Source: Desulfotignum sp. (GTDB lineage: Bacteria > Desulfobacterota > Desulfobacteria > Desulfobacterales > Desulfobacteraceae). From it: a stretch of 36,453 nucleotides of DNA. A model generated the notes under the pieces. That model was not told the DNA's origin and made no database searches. It saw nothing but the letters and a program-made list of their open reading frames with translations. Positions 24,471 to 33,900 of the stretch are shown in pieces. The position numbers and the translations under genes are program-made. Numbering within the stretch: position 1 is the first letter of the stretch; every line of letters starts with the position of its first letter. The stretch covers positions 1 through 36,453 of the forward strand of contig JAABSO010000039.1 in the NCBI GenBank assembly GCA_011390335.1. Direction: 5' to 3'.

Positions 24471-25925
24471 TTGAAAGGAAAGCATTTTTATAAATCGGTG
24501 ATCATGGTTCCCGTGCTTTTTATGGCACTCGGCATGGCACTGATCCCTTCAGCCGCATTTTCGATTGACAGGCATTTTGCAGGACCTGAAAAATCCGACT
24601 CGGTGCATCTGCTGACGCATCCCGATTACGCGCAATCTACTATGATTGTACTTTTCAATGTCAAAAACGGTAAGGTCAAAAAATCCTTTCATTCCAAAGC
24701 AGACCTCTTCGACAATCCTAAAATTACAGTTGACGGTTATGTAGCGGGAATCATGGCGTTCACCGATGCTGAACAAGATATTACCGTAGACGGCATCCGG
24801 CTGCGCCAGGTTTCGAGAAACAAAGACAGCGCCATCGGTTTCAATCATTCCGAAAAACTGAAAACAAAGCAGATTTTCATCCTGGGCATGGCGGATCATC
24901 AGGATTCGACCGACACCGCGATCAACAGATATTTCGAGGACCATTCGGTCAAGGGGTATTCGTTTTTTCCCATTATACCCGGCGACGCTGTAAGCCCGGA
25001 CAACCGGTTTACCATCAATATACCGAAAAACGGGAAAAAGCACGCGGTTTCTGTTTATCAAAACGGATACAAAAATTTTCCCCGTAAGGAGGCTTTGTCG
25101 GATGAAATGGAAATTCAAATCCGGTATCTCGGAGACGGATTCGAATCCCTTGAGCGGCAGATACCGGATTACCAGGAAAGGATAGACGCAATAATCGAAG
25201 GTGTCGCTGAAGTGGAAAAAGCTTTTCGGACCCGCCTTGTGCGAAAAGTCAACATGGTCGATTACGATGGAATTCACAATGCGCTCACCAGCGTGGGATA
25301 CAAGGACATTTGGTTTTTTATCGAAACTTTCAAAAAGGAACCGGTTTCGGAATTGAAAACAATTGCCAGACACGAAGCGCTTCATCTTCTTGTCGACAAA
25401 TATGATTTCACCAAATCCGGCCAGATTCGGGAAATTTTTGCCGAACTGAAGGGTTATGACCAGCTTTCTTTAGAACGGTTTTTTCTGGTCACGCAAGGAA
25501 AAAGTAAAAAACGTTCCGGAAGCAGGGAAAAGCGGCACTACTTTTTTGATTTTGTAAATGAAAAGAATTTTCTGCCCGGCAGTAAAGGAGGACATTCCCA
25601 GGACAATCTTGATGAATTTTGCACCTCGTTTCTGCACTCCCTCATGTTTCCGGAGTTGATGGGGACAAATTTACATGCTCCGCTTAAAATCGGCGCCAAC
25701 CGTCCGCCTCTCCTCCTGAGCACCGATGAACAGGCAAAAACACTGACTTTCTATCAAAGAATGATCGCTTCTTTCACCGCAGTGATCGGAAGGGACACAG
25801 TGATTGGAAGCGACGAAAGCCAGCATTTGATAAAATTTATGGAAACCGCGTTTTCCAGCGTAGAAGATCTCATAGAAAATTTTGTAACGGTTGCGAACCT
25901 GGACAGCAGTCGAAACTCTTTATAG
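24471..25925 (+). CDS. Exported protein of unknown family with HExxH metallopeptidase motif
   Basis: I do not recognise the family. The 484-residue product begins with a signal peptide (KGKHFYKS, then a hydrophobic core to SAAFS). Residues 301-305 are HEALH in the context TIARHEALHLLVDKY, a zincin-type HExxH site, with Glu residues shortly after in REIFAELKG that could supply a third zinc ligand. A surface or periplasmic metallopeptidase is a reasonable guess. The N-terminal 200 residues are rich in beta-type sequence without a known motif. AGGAGG at 24454-24459 precedes two possible TTG starts, 24462 (2-base spacing) and 24471 (11-base spacing); I prefer 24471. It lies directly behind the 23-base repeats, and its last 6 bases overlap the convergent phospholipase D-family gene. 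Confidence 0.75.
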   Translation: MKGKHFYKSVIMVPVLFMALGMALIPSAAFSIDRHFAGPEKSDSVHLLTHPDYAQSTMIVLFNVKNGKVKKSFHSKADLFDNPKITVDGYVAGIMAFTDAEQDITVDGIRLRQVSRNKDSAIGFNHSEKLKTKQIFILGMADHQDSTDTAINRYFEDHSVKGYSFFPIIPGDAVSPDNRFTINIPKNGKKHAVSVYQNGYKNFPRKEALSDEMEIQIRYLGDGFESLERQIPDYQERIDAIIEGVAEVEKAFRTRLVRKVNMVDYDGIHNALTSVGYKDIWFFIETFKKEPVSELKTIARHEALHLLVDKYDFTKSGQIREIFAELKGYDQLSLERFFLVTQGKSKKRSGSREKRHYFFDFVNEKNFLPGSKGGHSQDNLDEFCTSFLHSLMFPELMGTNLHAPLKIGANRPPLLLSTDEQAKTLTFYQRMIASFTAVIGRDTVIGSDESQHLIKFMETAFSSVEDLIENFVTVANLDSSRNSL

Positions 25926-27308
25926 CCAGTATTTGAATATCCAGGCAAGTCTCTCCATGATATGGTTGGTCCATGGCCGCTGGTGCCATTGTGTTGAAAA
26001 AAGTTCCTCTGATTCTGCCAGATCCTCTTTGAACATAGCTTCCATTTTTTGGGCAAAAACCGTATCAAGTATCACTGCATTGGCTTCGGTATTATGCAGA
26101 AAACTCAGAGAATCCATATTGCTCGACCCCACCATGGACCAGATGCCGTCAACGACGGCGGTTTTTGAATGAAGCACCGCACCTTTCATTTCATACAGCC
26201 GCACGCCGGACTGTAACAATCGGCTGTAGTAGGCCCGCCCTGCATAAATCGGCATCCAGAAGTCGGTTTCTCCCGGCACAATGATCCGGACATCGACCCC
26301 TCTTTGCACCGCTGATGAAAATGCATCAAGCATATTGTTGTCCGGAATCAGATACGCCTGGGAGATATAGATGGAATTTCGGGCATTCAGGATTGCCGAA
26401 ATATAGGCTGCGTAGATTTGGGGAACACGCTGTTCAGGTGCGCTGGCAATTACCCGGACAAGCGTGTCGCCCTTTGTTTCAAGGCGGGGGAATAAATGGG
26501 ATCCCAGCGGAATATTTTTTTGCCCGAGGATCCAGGTTTCCAGAAATAGTTTCTGAAATTGGGCCACCGCAGGGCCTTGAATCCTGATCTGGGTATCCCG
26601 CCAGAACAACTGGCTTTTATCTGTGCCGGCCAATGCAAAATTCGGACCTTTTGCATAGACCTTATAAAAATTGATCCCCCCGGTAAAAGCAATTTTTCCA
26701 TCGATGACCAGTATTTTTCGATGGCCCCTTTTATGCAAATTCCATGGGCCCTTTTTATTCAGCAAAGTGAATGGATTGAATTCATATAATGCAATACCGG
26801 CCTTATGCATGCGTTCAAAGAACTCCGGCGGGGTCTTTCGTGAACCAAAGCCGTCATGAATCACGCGAACCGTCACACCGCCGGCCTGTTTTTTTATCAA
26901 AAGATCAGCAAGCGGACGTCCCACTTCATCATCCCGGAAAATAAACATTTCCAGGTGAATATGATCTTTGGCATTGTGAATGGCTTGTGTCATCGAAGCA
27001 ATGGCTTGTGGACCATCACGCAGCAGGGTAACTTTGTTGCCGGCAATCAGGGGACTGTCGGAGAGCGTTTCCATAGACAGAATATGCTGAGACAAAATAT
27101 CGGTAGGGCCGATTTGTTGCTGAAAAGCGTCAATTATGGCCCTGCTTTTGTCTGTGGAAAAGGGTTTGCGAGAACCCATTATATGCGGCGGTTTTTTACT
27201 CTCGTTAAGAACAGTTATGGTTTCAATATCCGGCAGTTTCGCACACCCCTGCAGGGCAAAGATACACAGACATGCAATGACAGAAAACAGGGGGCAGAAC
27301 CTTTTCAT
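25920..27308 (-). CDS. Phospholipase D/cardiolipin synthase-family lipoprotein
   Basis: This 462-residue protein carries two HKD phosphodiesterase motifs: HRKILVID (His196, Lys198, Asp203) followed by GKIAFTGG, and HSKTAVVD (His380, Lys382, Asp387) followed by GSSNMD. This arrangement is that of bacterial cardiolipin synthases and related phosphatidyltransferases. From ATG 27308 the N-terminus is a lipoprotein signal (MKRFCPLFSV, ending LQGC with Cys22), unlike ClsA with its two transmembrane helices; a lipid-anchored periplasmic enzyme is expected. An upstream ATG at 27356 would add 16 residues; neither start has a strong ribosome site, so the lipobox decided the choice. Expected role: phosphatidyl transfer or phosphodiester cleavage on envelope lipids. 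It is convergent and overlaps the HExxH gene by 6 bases. Confidence 0.88.
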   Translation of the reverse strand: MKRFCPLFSVIACLCIFALQGCAKLPDIETITVLNESKKPPHIMGSRKPFSTDKSRAIIDAFQQQIGPTDILSQHILSMETLSDSPLIAGNKVTLLRDGPQAIASMTQAIHNAKDHIHLEMFIFRDDEVGRPLADLLIKKQAGGVTVRVIHDGFGSRKTPPEFFERMHKAGIALYEFNPFTLLNKKGPWNLHKRGHRKILVIDGKIAFTGGINFYKVYAKGPNFALAGTDKSQLFWRDTQIRIQGPAVAQFQKLFLETWILGQKNIPLGSHLFPRLETKGDTLVRVIASAPEQRVPQIYAAYISAILNARNSIYISQAYLIPDNNMLDAFSSAVQRGVDVRIIVPGETDFWMPIYAGRAYYSRLLQSGVRLYEMKGAVLHSKTAVVDGIWSMVGSSNMDSLSFLHNTEANAVILDTVFAQKMEAMFKEDLAESEELFSTQWHQRPWTNHIMERLAWIFKYWL

Positions 27309-27352
27309 GAAACCGACCGGTAACAAGATGCGGGTAGAGACTATCATATATA

Positions 27353-27608
27353 TCATATCCGGGGCATCATCCAGACAAGGTCCGGGCAGCTGTATGTGTT
27401 GATGACATCTGCAGGTTCCAGCCAGCCGCGCCTTGCCTGGTCAATACCCCGCCGCAGATGTGACAGGCCGCCCATATTGCGTTGTCACGGCCCGTAAGGT
27501 TACCAAAGCACCCACATCAAGGTTCCGCATTTTTCCGGCGGCCCTTATTACCGTGTCTTTGTCCATAATTTCTTGAATCGGTGTGCCCATAATTTCAGAT
27601 ACATTCAT
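27353..27608 (-). pseudogene. Decayed CBS-domain gene remnant
   Basis: From ATG 27608 (AAGGAA just upstream) a 55-codon frame reads MNVSEIMGTPIQEIM, then AAGKMRNLDVGALV, which is the first half of a CBS domain. It loses family resemblance after GALV and stops at 27441. A different frame continues to a stop at 27353 with coding-like sequence (GIDQARRGWLEPADV) that I cannot assign. CBS proteins normally have two such domains and at least 120 residues, so this is most likely a truncated, frameshifted remnant. Loss may have occurred by deletion. An alternative is a genuine 55-residue peptide. Confidence 0.6.
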
Positions 27609-27895
27609 TTCCTTTTTTTCTTATTTGTATGTTGTGTAACGAAATAGGAATTAACCTCACCTTTCAGGGTAACCATTTTTTCAAAAAACGCCCTTTGCTT
27701 TGTCTGACCATAATTTTCGTTTATTGGGGTATGATTTTCAATCAGGAAAACCATGTACATGTAACAGCGGCTGCATGTAAAAAAACCGATGCCGCATATG
27801 TAGAACCTTTATAAGGTCAGCAATGTCTTGGTTTCGGGTTGCCGGAATCATCGCAATGCGATGGATAACTAACGCGGTAAATCCTGGCCAGGTCT
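27609..27895. other. Intergenic stretch between the CBS remnant and the radical SAM gene
   Basis: About 290 bases with no supported gene. It contains a short palindrome ATCGCAATGCGAT near 27850-27862. With the remnant at 27353-27608 it forms the gap of almost 600 bases between the lipoprotein and radical SAM genes. Confidence 0.5.
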
Positions 27896-29380
27896 TTATA
27901 CTTTGTAGATATATCGCTCGCAGATTTTCCGGTAATGGTAGCCGTAGATGGAAAGGGTGATGGCCATAGGCACCAGTTTTGGTTTTCGGATCAGGGTCCA
28001 GAGAATCAAATACCAGTAATGGAAGCGCTCTTTTCCGAAAACCCCGAGCCGCAAGGCTGCCCTGAAAAAGCAAAGAAACCGCTGAAAATCAATGGGAATA
28101 ATGATTTCAGGATCTTTGAGTTCCATGAATAAGGTCCTGATCCGACGGTAATAGTTTTTCGGCTGATAGATCTGTTTCATGATGGATTGGTATCCGTTGA
28201 ACAGATTATCCATGCCCATCTTGGGGATGATATTGGTGGTGCCGTCCACATTGTCCCCGGTAAAGGATTCAGTAACCCGGCTTTCCTGCTGCAGCCGGTC
28301 AAACAGCCGGGTTCCGGGAATGGCCTGGAGCAGGCCTACCATGGCCGTGACAATACCGCTTTTCTGGATAAACTCTATCTGGCGCTGGAAAATGGCAGGC
28401 CCGTCATTGTCAAATCCGACAATAAACCCGCCCATGACCTGCAGCCCGGAACGGTGGATGATGCCCACGCTTTCCAGAAGATCCCTGTTTTTATTCTGGG
28501 TTTTATGACATTCGGCAAGGCTGACCTCATCCGGTGATTCAATGCCGATAAACACGGAATCAAACCCGGCCTTTACCATCATGTCTAAAAGATCTGGGTC
28601 ATCGGCCAGATTGATGGAGGATTCCGTAAAAAATACACAGCCTTTTTTATCTTTGCGCCAGTCAATCAAGGCCGGGAGCAGATGCTTTTTCAAATACGCC
28701 TTATTGCCGATGAAATTATCATCCACAAAAAAGATACTGCCGCGCCAGCCCGCTGCATAAATATGGTCCAGCTCCAGGATGATCCGGTCGGCTTTTTTTA
28801 ATCGGGGGATGTGACCGAACAAGGCCGTCACATTGCAAAAATCGCAGTTAAAGGGGCAGCCCCTGGAAAATTGAAGGCTCATGGAGGCATAGCGTTTCCT
28901 GTTTAAAAGTCCCCACAGGGGCACCGGAGTGTCATCGGGATCACAGAACCCTGCGGCCCGGTATGTTTTTTTAGCCCGGCCCATGCTGAAATCTGCCAAA
29001 AATTTGGGCAGGGTCAGTTCTGCTTCATCCAGCACCAGGTGGTCCACGGTTTTGAACGCTTCAGGCTCACAGGTAAAAAGCGGCCCGCCGGCTACAACCG
29101 TTACATTCAATACTTTGCAGCGGTCAATGATCTGCCGGGCCGATGTGCGCTGCACCGCCATACCGCCGATGAACACCAGGTCGGCCCATACAATATCCTT
29201 GTCCTTCAGACGTTCCACATTTGTATCCACGAGGCGTTTGTCCCATTTTCCCGGCAGCAGGGCCGCCACCGTGATCAATCCCAGCGGCGGAAAAGCAGCT
29301 TTTTTCCCGATAAAGTTTAAGGCATGGGTGAATGACCAGAACGTATCCGGAAATTCAGGATAAATTAACAATATCTTCAT
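27896..29380 (-). CDS. B12-binding-type radical SAM protein (DUF4070 family)
   Basis: This 494-residue protein has an N-terminal cobalamin-binding-like domain (MKILLIYPEFPDTFWSF at the start, AGGPLFTCEPE near 97) and a radical SAM domain with cluster cysteines 175, 179 and 182 in SRGCPFNCDFCN. The C-terminal 130 residues resemble the DUF4070 region found in this class. The DxHxxG cobalamin signature is not visible, so cobalamin may bind base-off without the His ligand or not at all. Family members include methylases and ring-forming enzymes of lipid or hopanoid pathways; no substrate can be assigned here. ATG 29380 is set by AAAGGAGG 8 bases upstream; the reading frame extends upstream without a ribosome site. 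It lies 140 bases downstream of the RND pump on the same strand. Confidence 0.85.
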   Translation of the reverse strand: MKILLIYPEFPDTFWSFTHALNFIGKKAAFPPLGLITVAALLPGKWDKRLVDTNVERLKDKDIVWADLVFIGGMAVQRTSARQIIDRCKVLNVTVVAGGPLFTCEPEAFKTVDHLVLDEAELTLPKFLADFSMGRAKKTYRAAGFCDPDDTPVPLWGLLNRKRYASMSLQFSRGCPFNCDFCNVTALFGHIPRLKKADRIILELDHIYAAGWRGSIFFVDDNFIGNKAYLKKHLLPALIDWRKDKKGCVFFTESSINLADDPDLLDMMVKAGFDSVFIGIESPDEVSLAECHKTQNKNRDLLESVGIIHRSGLQVMGGFIVGFDNDGPAIFQRQIEFIQKSGIVTAMVGLLQAIPGTRLFDRLQQESRVTESFTGDNVDGTTNIIPKMGMDNLFNGYQSIMKQIYQPKNYYRRIRTLFMELKDPEIIIPIDFQRFLCFFRAALRLGVFGKERFHYWYLILWTLIRKPKLVPMAITLSIYGYHYRKICERYIYKV

Positions 29381-29520
29381 TTTAGGGGCCTCCTTTGCCC
29401 CTGACAGCTTCAATGACCAGATTTTCCATGTCTGCATAAATATATGAGTCTGGAAAAAATTGAAATCAGGGAAAATACCCATAAAAAAATGCAAAATCAT
29501 GTATTATAATATTCTGCTTA

Positions 29521-32500
29521 TCAGGATGCTTTGCTTTTGTGATAGACGGCATAATAGGCCACCGGAATCAGTACCAGCGTAAACAGGGTTGACGCAGCCA
29601 GGCCGAAAATAAGGGCCCAGGCAAGTCCTGAAAAAACCGGGTCCAGGGTAATGGGAAATGCACCGATGGCGGTTGTGAGTGCGGTGAGCAAGATGGGCCG
29701 CATCCGGATGGCCCCGCTCTGGAGAATAGCCTCTTTCAGGTCCATGCCCTGTTTCAGGGAAGCCTGGATAAATTCAATGAGCACCAGGGCGTTTCGTATG
29801 ACAATGCCGCCTAAGGCGATCATGCCGATCATGGAGGTGGCGGTGAAAAAAATCGGATTGGAAAATTCGCCCACCGGAGAGGCAGCCACCAGGTTGAGAA
29901 TAAAAAATCCGGGCATGATGCCCAGCAGGGTTAAGGGGATGGCCATCATGATCAGAACCGGCATGAAAAAAGATCCGGACTGGATGACCAGAAGAATGTA
30001 TATGCCGATCAAGGCTGCAGCAAAGGCGATACCCATGTCCCTGAAGACCCGGATGGTGATTTTCCATTCTCCTTCTCCTGCCCAGTTCACCTGAATGCCG
30101 CTGGGCAGGGGATTGTCTTTAAGTTTTTTCTGCATGTCAAGGATGGCCTCTGCCGGGGCCCTGCCGGCAGTATCTGCCAGCACATACACCACCTTGTCAA
30201 GGTTCTTGTGATAAATGGGCTGCTGGTTGGGCACTCTCTGGACATGCACCAGTTCCGCTAAAGGAACCATGCTGCCGGTTTTGGACCGGAGGGGCACCGA
30301 GGTCAGGGCCACGATGCCGGAGCGGTGTTTTCTGGGCATGATCACCCGGATGTATAAGGGATTTCTTTCCCTGGGCAGATGCAGATGTGCGGGTGTCATG
30401 CCCTGAATCATACCCTGAAGGGTGGTGGTGATCTGTCGGGTGGAGATACCGTGAAGCGCGGCTTTTTCTTTGTCGATGATAAAATCGATGCGCTCATGAA
30501 GCGTTTGGGCCATGTCATCGATGTCCACCACAAAGGCTTCTTTTTCCATGATTTTTTTCAGGTGGTCTGCGGCCTGGATCAGCTGGTGATAGGGCACATC
30601 CGCATCCGCATACAGCTCGCCCACAAGGGTTGACAGCACCGGCGGTCCCGGCGGGACTTCCACAAGCTTGATTTTGGCATTGTTGCTGCGGGCAATGGCT
30701 TCCAGGTCATTTCTCAGCCGTAAAACAATGGCGTGGCTCTGCTGGTCCCGCACATCTTTGCCCGTGAGGTTGACCCGGATATCCGCCAGATTGTCTGCTT
30801 TTCGCAGATAATAGTGCCTGACCATGCCGTTGAAATCCATGGGAGAGGCGTCCCCTGTATATGATACCATGCTGGTGATTTCCGGAACGGTTGTAAGAAA
30901 GTTTTCAAAATCCTGTACAACCGCATTGGTCCGCTCAAGGGTGGTGCCTTCAGGCATGTCGATCACGATCTGGAATTCGTTTTTGTTGTCAAAGGGCAAA
31001 AGTTTCAGGGGTACCAGACGGAACAGTGCCAGAGAGCAGGAAATCAGCAACAGTACAATGACCAGCACAAACAACACCATGCGTTTTGGGCCCGAGTCCA
31101 GAAACGGCTGAACAATGCTGCGGTAGATGCGGAACAAACGGCTTTGTCTGGAGATACGGTCTGATGATGCTGTATCCGGATCGTTCTGATCCATCAGTTC
31201 AGGCGCAGTGGATCTGAGCAGTTTCAGGGTCAGCCAGGGCACGATGGTCAGGGCGCTCAGGGTGGAAAACGTCACTGTCAGAGGGACATTCACCGCCATG
31301 GGAGCCATGTAGGGCCCCATCATGCCGGTAATGAAAAACAAGGGGACAAAGCAGACAATAATTGCCAGAGTGGACATGATCACCGGGGGCAGCACCTCGT
31401 CAACCGCAGCCAGGGTGGCCTTGAACGGTTCGAGGAGGCCCATTTTGATATGGCGCTGGATATTTTCCACATTGGTGATGGGATCGTCCACCACCAGACC
31501 CAAAGAAAGAATCAGGGCAAACAGGGTCACCCGGTTGATGGTGTAACCGAACAGGTAGTTGACAAACAGGGCCAGAGAAAAACTGATGGGTACGGCAACG
31601 GCGACGATCAAAGCCTCCCGCCATCCCAGTGCAAAAGCCAGAAGAATCACCACAGAAGCGATGGCAAATCCCAAAGAGGTGACAAGGCCCCACACTTTTT
31701 GGGCAGCCGTTTCTCCGTAATTGCGGGTGATCTGATAATAAACACCATCGGGAAGGATCTGCTCATGAATCCGCTCAAATTCATCTATGATTTCTTTGGC
31801 AACGGCAACGGCATTGGATCCTTTTTTTTTGGAAACTGCAAGGGTTACAGCAGGGTAACGTTTGCCGGGCACAAACTGGCCATGTTCTTTTGCATAAGCG
31901 TTTGAAAAACTGATTGCCGTGTAGCTGTCGGATTGTCTGGGCATATCCTGGATATGGGCAATATCTCTCAGATACACGGGAATATTGTCTTTTATTCCGA
32001 CAACCAGAGATTTTACATCCTCGGCAGTATACATAAAAGAGGTGGTGGTCACCGGAAAACTGGTGTCGTTTCTGGAAAAATCTCCTGCATTGACAGAAAA
32101 ATCCGCCTCCTGCAGAGCCTGCTGCACATTCATATAGGAAATCCCATAACCGAACATTTTTTCAGGATCCAGTTCAACCCGAATTTCTCTGGGCCTTCCC
32201 CCGTGCAGAACGGTTCTGGAGGTGTTTTCAACCCGGCTGAGCCTGGCCAGGGCTTCCTGGCCTGTCCTGTGGAGCTGGGCATCATCCAGCAGGTCGGAAA
32301 ACAAACTGATGGTGACGATGGGCACATCATCGATCTCTATGGGTTTTATCACCCATTTTTCGACAATGGGGGTGACCTGGTCGATGTGCATGGATATTCT
32401 GTTTTGCAGCTTTATCAGGGAATCTTCACGGTCTTCCCCCACAAAAAAGCGGACCGTGACCACGGCCATGTCTTTTTGTGAGATGGAATAGACGTACTCA

Positions 32501-32766
32501 ACCCCGTCGATCTGCCATAAAAACCTTTCCAGGGGAATGGATACCAGCTGCTCGATTTCCCGGGGACTGGCGCCCGGGGCATTGACATAGATATCTGCCA
32601 TGGGCACAACGATCTGGGGTTCTTCTTCTTTCGGGGTGACCAAAAGGGCGGCAGCACCCAGGCAAAGGGCAATGATGACAAGAATCAAGGAAAATTTTGA
32701 ACCGAGAAATACCTTGACTATCCCGGGAATAATGCCTTTGGGATCAGAGGGCTGCTGGTCTGTCAT
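29521..32766 (-). CDS. RND efflux transporter inner-membrane pump (AcrB/HAE-1-like)
   Basis: This 1081-residue protein has 12 predicted membrane segments and two large periplasmic loops. The TM4 segment GLVVDDPITNVENI carries the double Asp of the proton relay seen in AcrB-type drug pumps, which differs from the single-Asp CzcA metal pumps. The N-terminal periplasmic region carries NAPGASPREIEQLVSIPLE, typical of the family. It exports amphipathic compounds or drugs through the adaptor and TolC channel encoded just upstream in the operon. GGGGAGG precedes the start, and the gene begins 1 base after the adaptor stop. The substrate is unknown. The order TolC-adaptor-pump is one common arrangement. 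Confidence 0.95.
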   Translation of the reverse strand: MTDQQPSDPKGIIPGIVKVFLGSKFSLILVIIALCLGAAALLVTPKEEEPQIVVPMADIYVNAPGASPREIEQLVSIPLERFLWQIDGVEYVYSISQKDMAVVTVRFFVGEDREDSLIKLQNRISMHIDQVTPIVEKWVIKPIEIDDVPIVTISLFSDLLDDAQLHRTGQEALARLSRVENTSRTVLHGGRPREIRVELDPEKMFGYGISYMNVQQALQEADFSVNAGDFSRNDTSFPVTTTSFMYTAEDVKSLVVGIKDNIPVYLRDIAHIQDMPRQSDSYTAISFSNAYAKEHGQFVPGKRYPAVTLAVSKKKGSNAVAVAKEIIDEFERIHEQILPDGVYYQITRNYGETAAQKVWGLVTSLGFAIASVVILLAFALGWREALIVAVAVPISFSLALFVNYLFGYTINRVTLFALILSLGLVVDDPITNVENIQRHIKMGLLEPFKATLAAVDEVLPPVIMSTLAIIVCFVPLFFITGMMGPYMAPMAVNVPLTVTFSTLSALTIVPWLTLKLLRSTAPELMDQNDPDTASSDRISRQSRLFRIYRSIVQPFLDSGPKRMVLFVLVIVLLLISCSLALFRLVPLKLLPFDNKNEFQIVIDMPEGTTLERTNAVVQDFENFLTTVPEITSMVSYTGDASPMDFNGMVRHYYLRKADNLADIRVNLTGKDVRDQQSHAIVLRLRNDLEAIARSNNAKIKLVEVPPGPPVLSTLVGELYADADVPYHQLIQAADHLKKIMEKEAFVVDIDDMAQTLHERIDFIIDKEKAALHGISTRQITTTLQGMIQGMTPAHLHLPRERNPLYIRVIMPRKHRSGIVALTSVPLRSKTGSMVPLAELVHVQRVPNQQPIYHKNLDKVVYVLADTAGRAPAEAILDMQKKLKDNPLPSGIQVNWAGEGEWKITIRVFRDMGIAFAAALIGIYILLVIQSGSFFMPVLIMMAIPLTLLGIMPGFFILNLVAASPVGEFSNPIFFTATSMIGMIALGGIVIRNALVLIEFIQASLKQGMDLKEAILQSGAIRMRPILLTALTTAIGAFPITLDPVFSGLAWALIFGLAASTLFTLVLIPVAYYAVYHKSKAS

Positions 32767-32767
32767 A

Positions 32768-33895
32768 TCAGCGGGCCTCCCCGATGCCTATGGTTTCATT
32801 GGCAGACAGCCCTGACAGAACTTCCACGCGGGTGTTGTCCAGGGGAATGGTTGTAATATACCGGCGCTGCCAGGTGCCATTGGTTTTGACCATCACAAGT
32901 TCGAGCTGTCCGGCATGGATAACCGCCTCTTTGTCCAGGGTGATGATGGTTCTGTGGGCTTCCGGGACCATCAGCTTGGCATACATGCCTGAATAGATGC
33001 CTTCTTTGGCCGGGATGGCAGCTTTGACAAGAAAGGTACGGGTCCGGGGATCGGCATAGGGAATTATTTCTTCAACCACGGCGTTCAAGGAAAGGCCGGG
33101 GGTGGGGATAAGTGCTTGAAGCTGCGAACCGGTTTTGATGGTGTTGATAAGGCCTTCTCTTACATGGGCCTCAACCCTGTAGCCCCCTTTGGTCCGCACC
33201 GCTGCCAAAGGCTTGCCCGGCAGGGCCAGATCTCCGGGTTCCACCAGGATCCGGATGATTTCTCCGTCCACAGGCGCAATGATTTTTGAAAAACCAAGGT
33301 GTACCTGTGCGTCGGTAATGGTTTCTGTGGCCTGTTGGATGCCTGCCTCTGCCTCCACCAGGGATTCACGGGACATGGACAATGCGGCCCGGGCCTGCAG
33401 GTAACCGGCTTGTGCATTTTCAAATTCCTGCTCAGTGGCGGCACCTGATGTATAAAAGCTTTTGATACGCGCAACATGCTGTTTTGCATTGGTATAAGAG
33501 GCTTCAGCTGCTTTGATGGCCTGGAGGGCTTTGTCCCGTGAGGCTTTGGCCCCGCGAAGCGCTTCTTTGGCACTTTCCAGCCTGGCTGCGGCCTGTCTGC
33601 TGTCCAGGGTGATCAACAGGGTGCCTGATGTTACGATCTGTCCTGCTTTGACATGTACATCGGTTATCTGGGCACTGATCTGGGCACTGATACTGGTTTC
33701 ACTTTTGGGCCGGACAGTTCCCACGGCCGGATAGGTCTGGGCAACGGTCTGCTCCTTTGTTTCGACTGTTTTTTGCGGCTGATACCCTGCATCTGCATCA
33801 GCTGTCCTGAAGGGGTATGGGGCAAACACCAGCAGGGCTGACAATACTGTTTTTGCAATCAAACTGCAGGCCGCGTTCTTTTTATGTGAAGACAT
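32768..33895 (-). CDS. RND efflux periplasmic adaptor (membrane fusion protein)
   Basis: This 375-residue adaptor has an N-terminal signal/anchor region, a barrel-sandwich (lipoyl-like) segment TDVHVKAGQIVTSGTLLITLD, an alpha-hairpin of two coiled-coil strands (about 100-190) and a C-terminal beta barrel and membrane-proximal domain. It bridges the inner-membrane pump and the outer-membrane TolC channel in the periplasm. A 12-base tandem duplication (33668-33691) gives the repeated SAQI in SISAQISAQITD. The start lies 5 bases after the TolC stop, with AGGAG inside the end of that gene. HlyD/AcrA family assignment is firm; transported compounds are not known. Confidence 0.94.
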   Translation of the reverse strand: MSSHKKNAACSLIAKTVLSALLVFAPYPFRTADADAGYQPQKTVETKEQTVAQTYPAVGTVRPKSETSISAQISAQITDVHVKAGQIVTSGTLLITLDSRQAAARLESAKEALRGAKASRDKALQAIKAAEASYTNAKQHVARIKSFYTSGAATEQEFENAQAGYLQARAALSMSRESLVEAEAGIQQATETITDAQVHLGFSKIIAPVDGEIIRILVEPGDLALPGKPLAAVRTKGGYRVEAHVREGLINTIKTGSQLQALIPTPGLSLNAVVEEIIPYADPRTRTFLVKAAIPAKEGIYSGMYAKLMVPEAHRTIITLDKEAVIHAGQLELVMVKTNGTWQRRYITTIPLDNTRVEVLSGLSANETIGIGEAR

Positions 33896-33900
33896 CTTTT

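Noticed and set aside
24549..25385. Minus-strand frame of 278 codons opposite the HExxH gene
   Set aside because: Because the plus-strand gene is of unknown family, the opposite strand was considered. The plus frame has a ribosome site, a signal peptide and HEALH; the minus frame has none of these.
27441..27443. TGA in the CBS remnant as another selenocysteine codon
   Set aside because: The residue position is not a Cys in CBS domains, the sequence after it in frame lacks family resemblance, and decay by frameshift explains it better.
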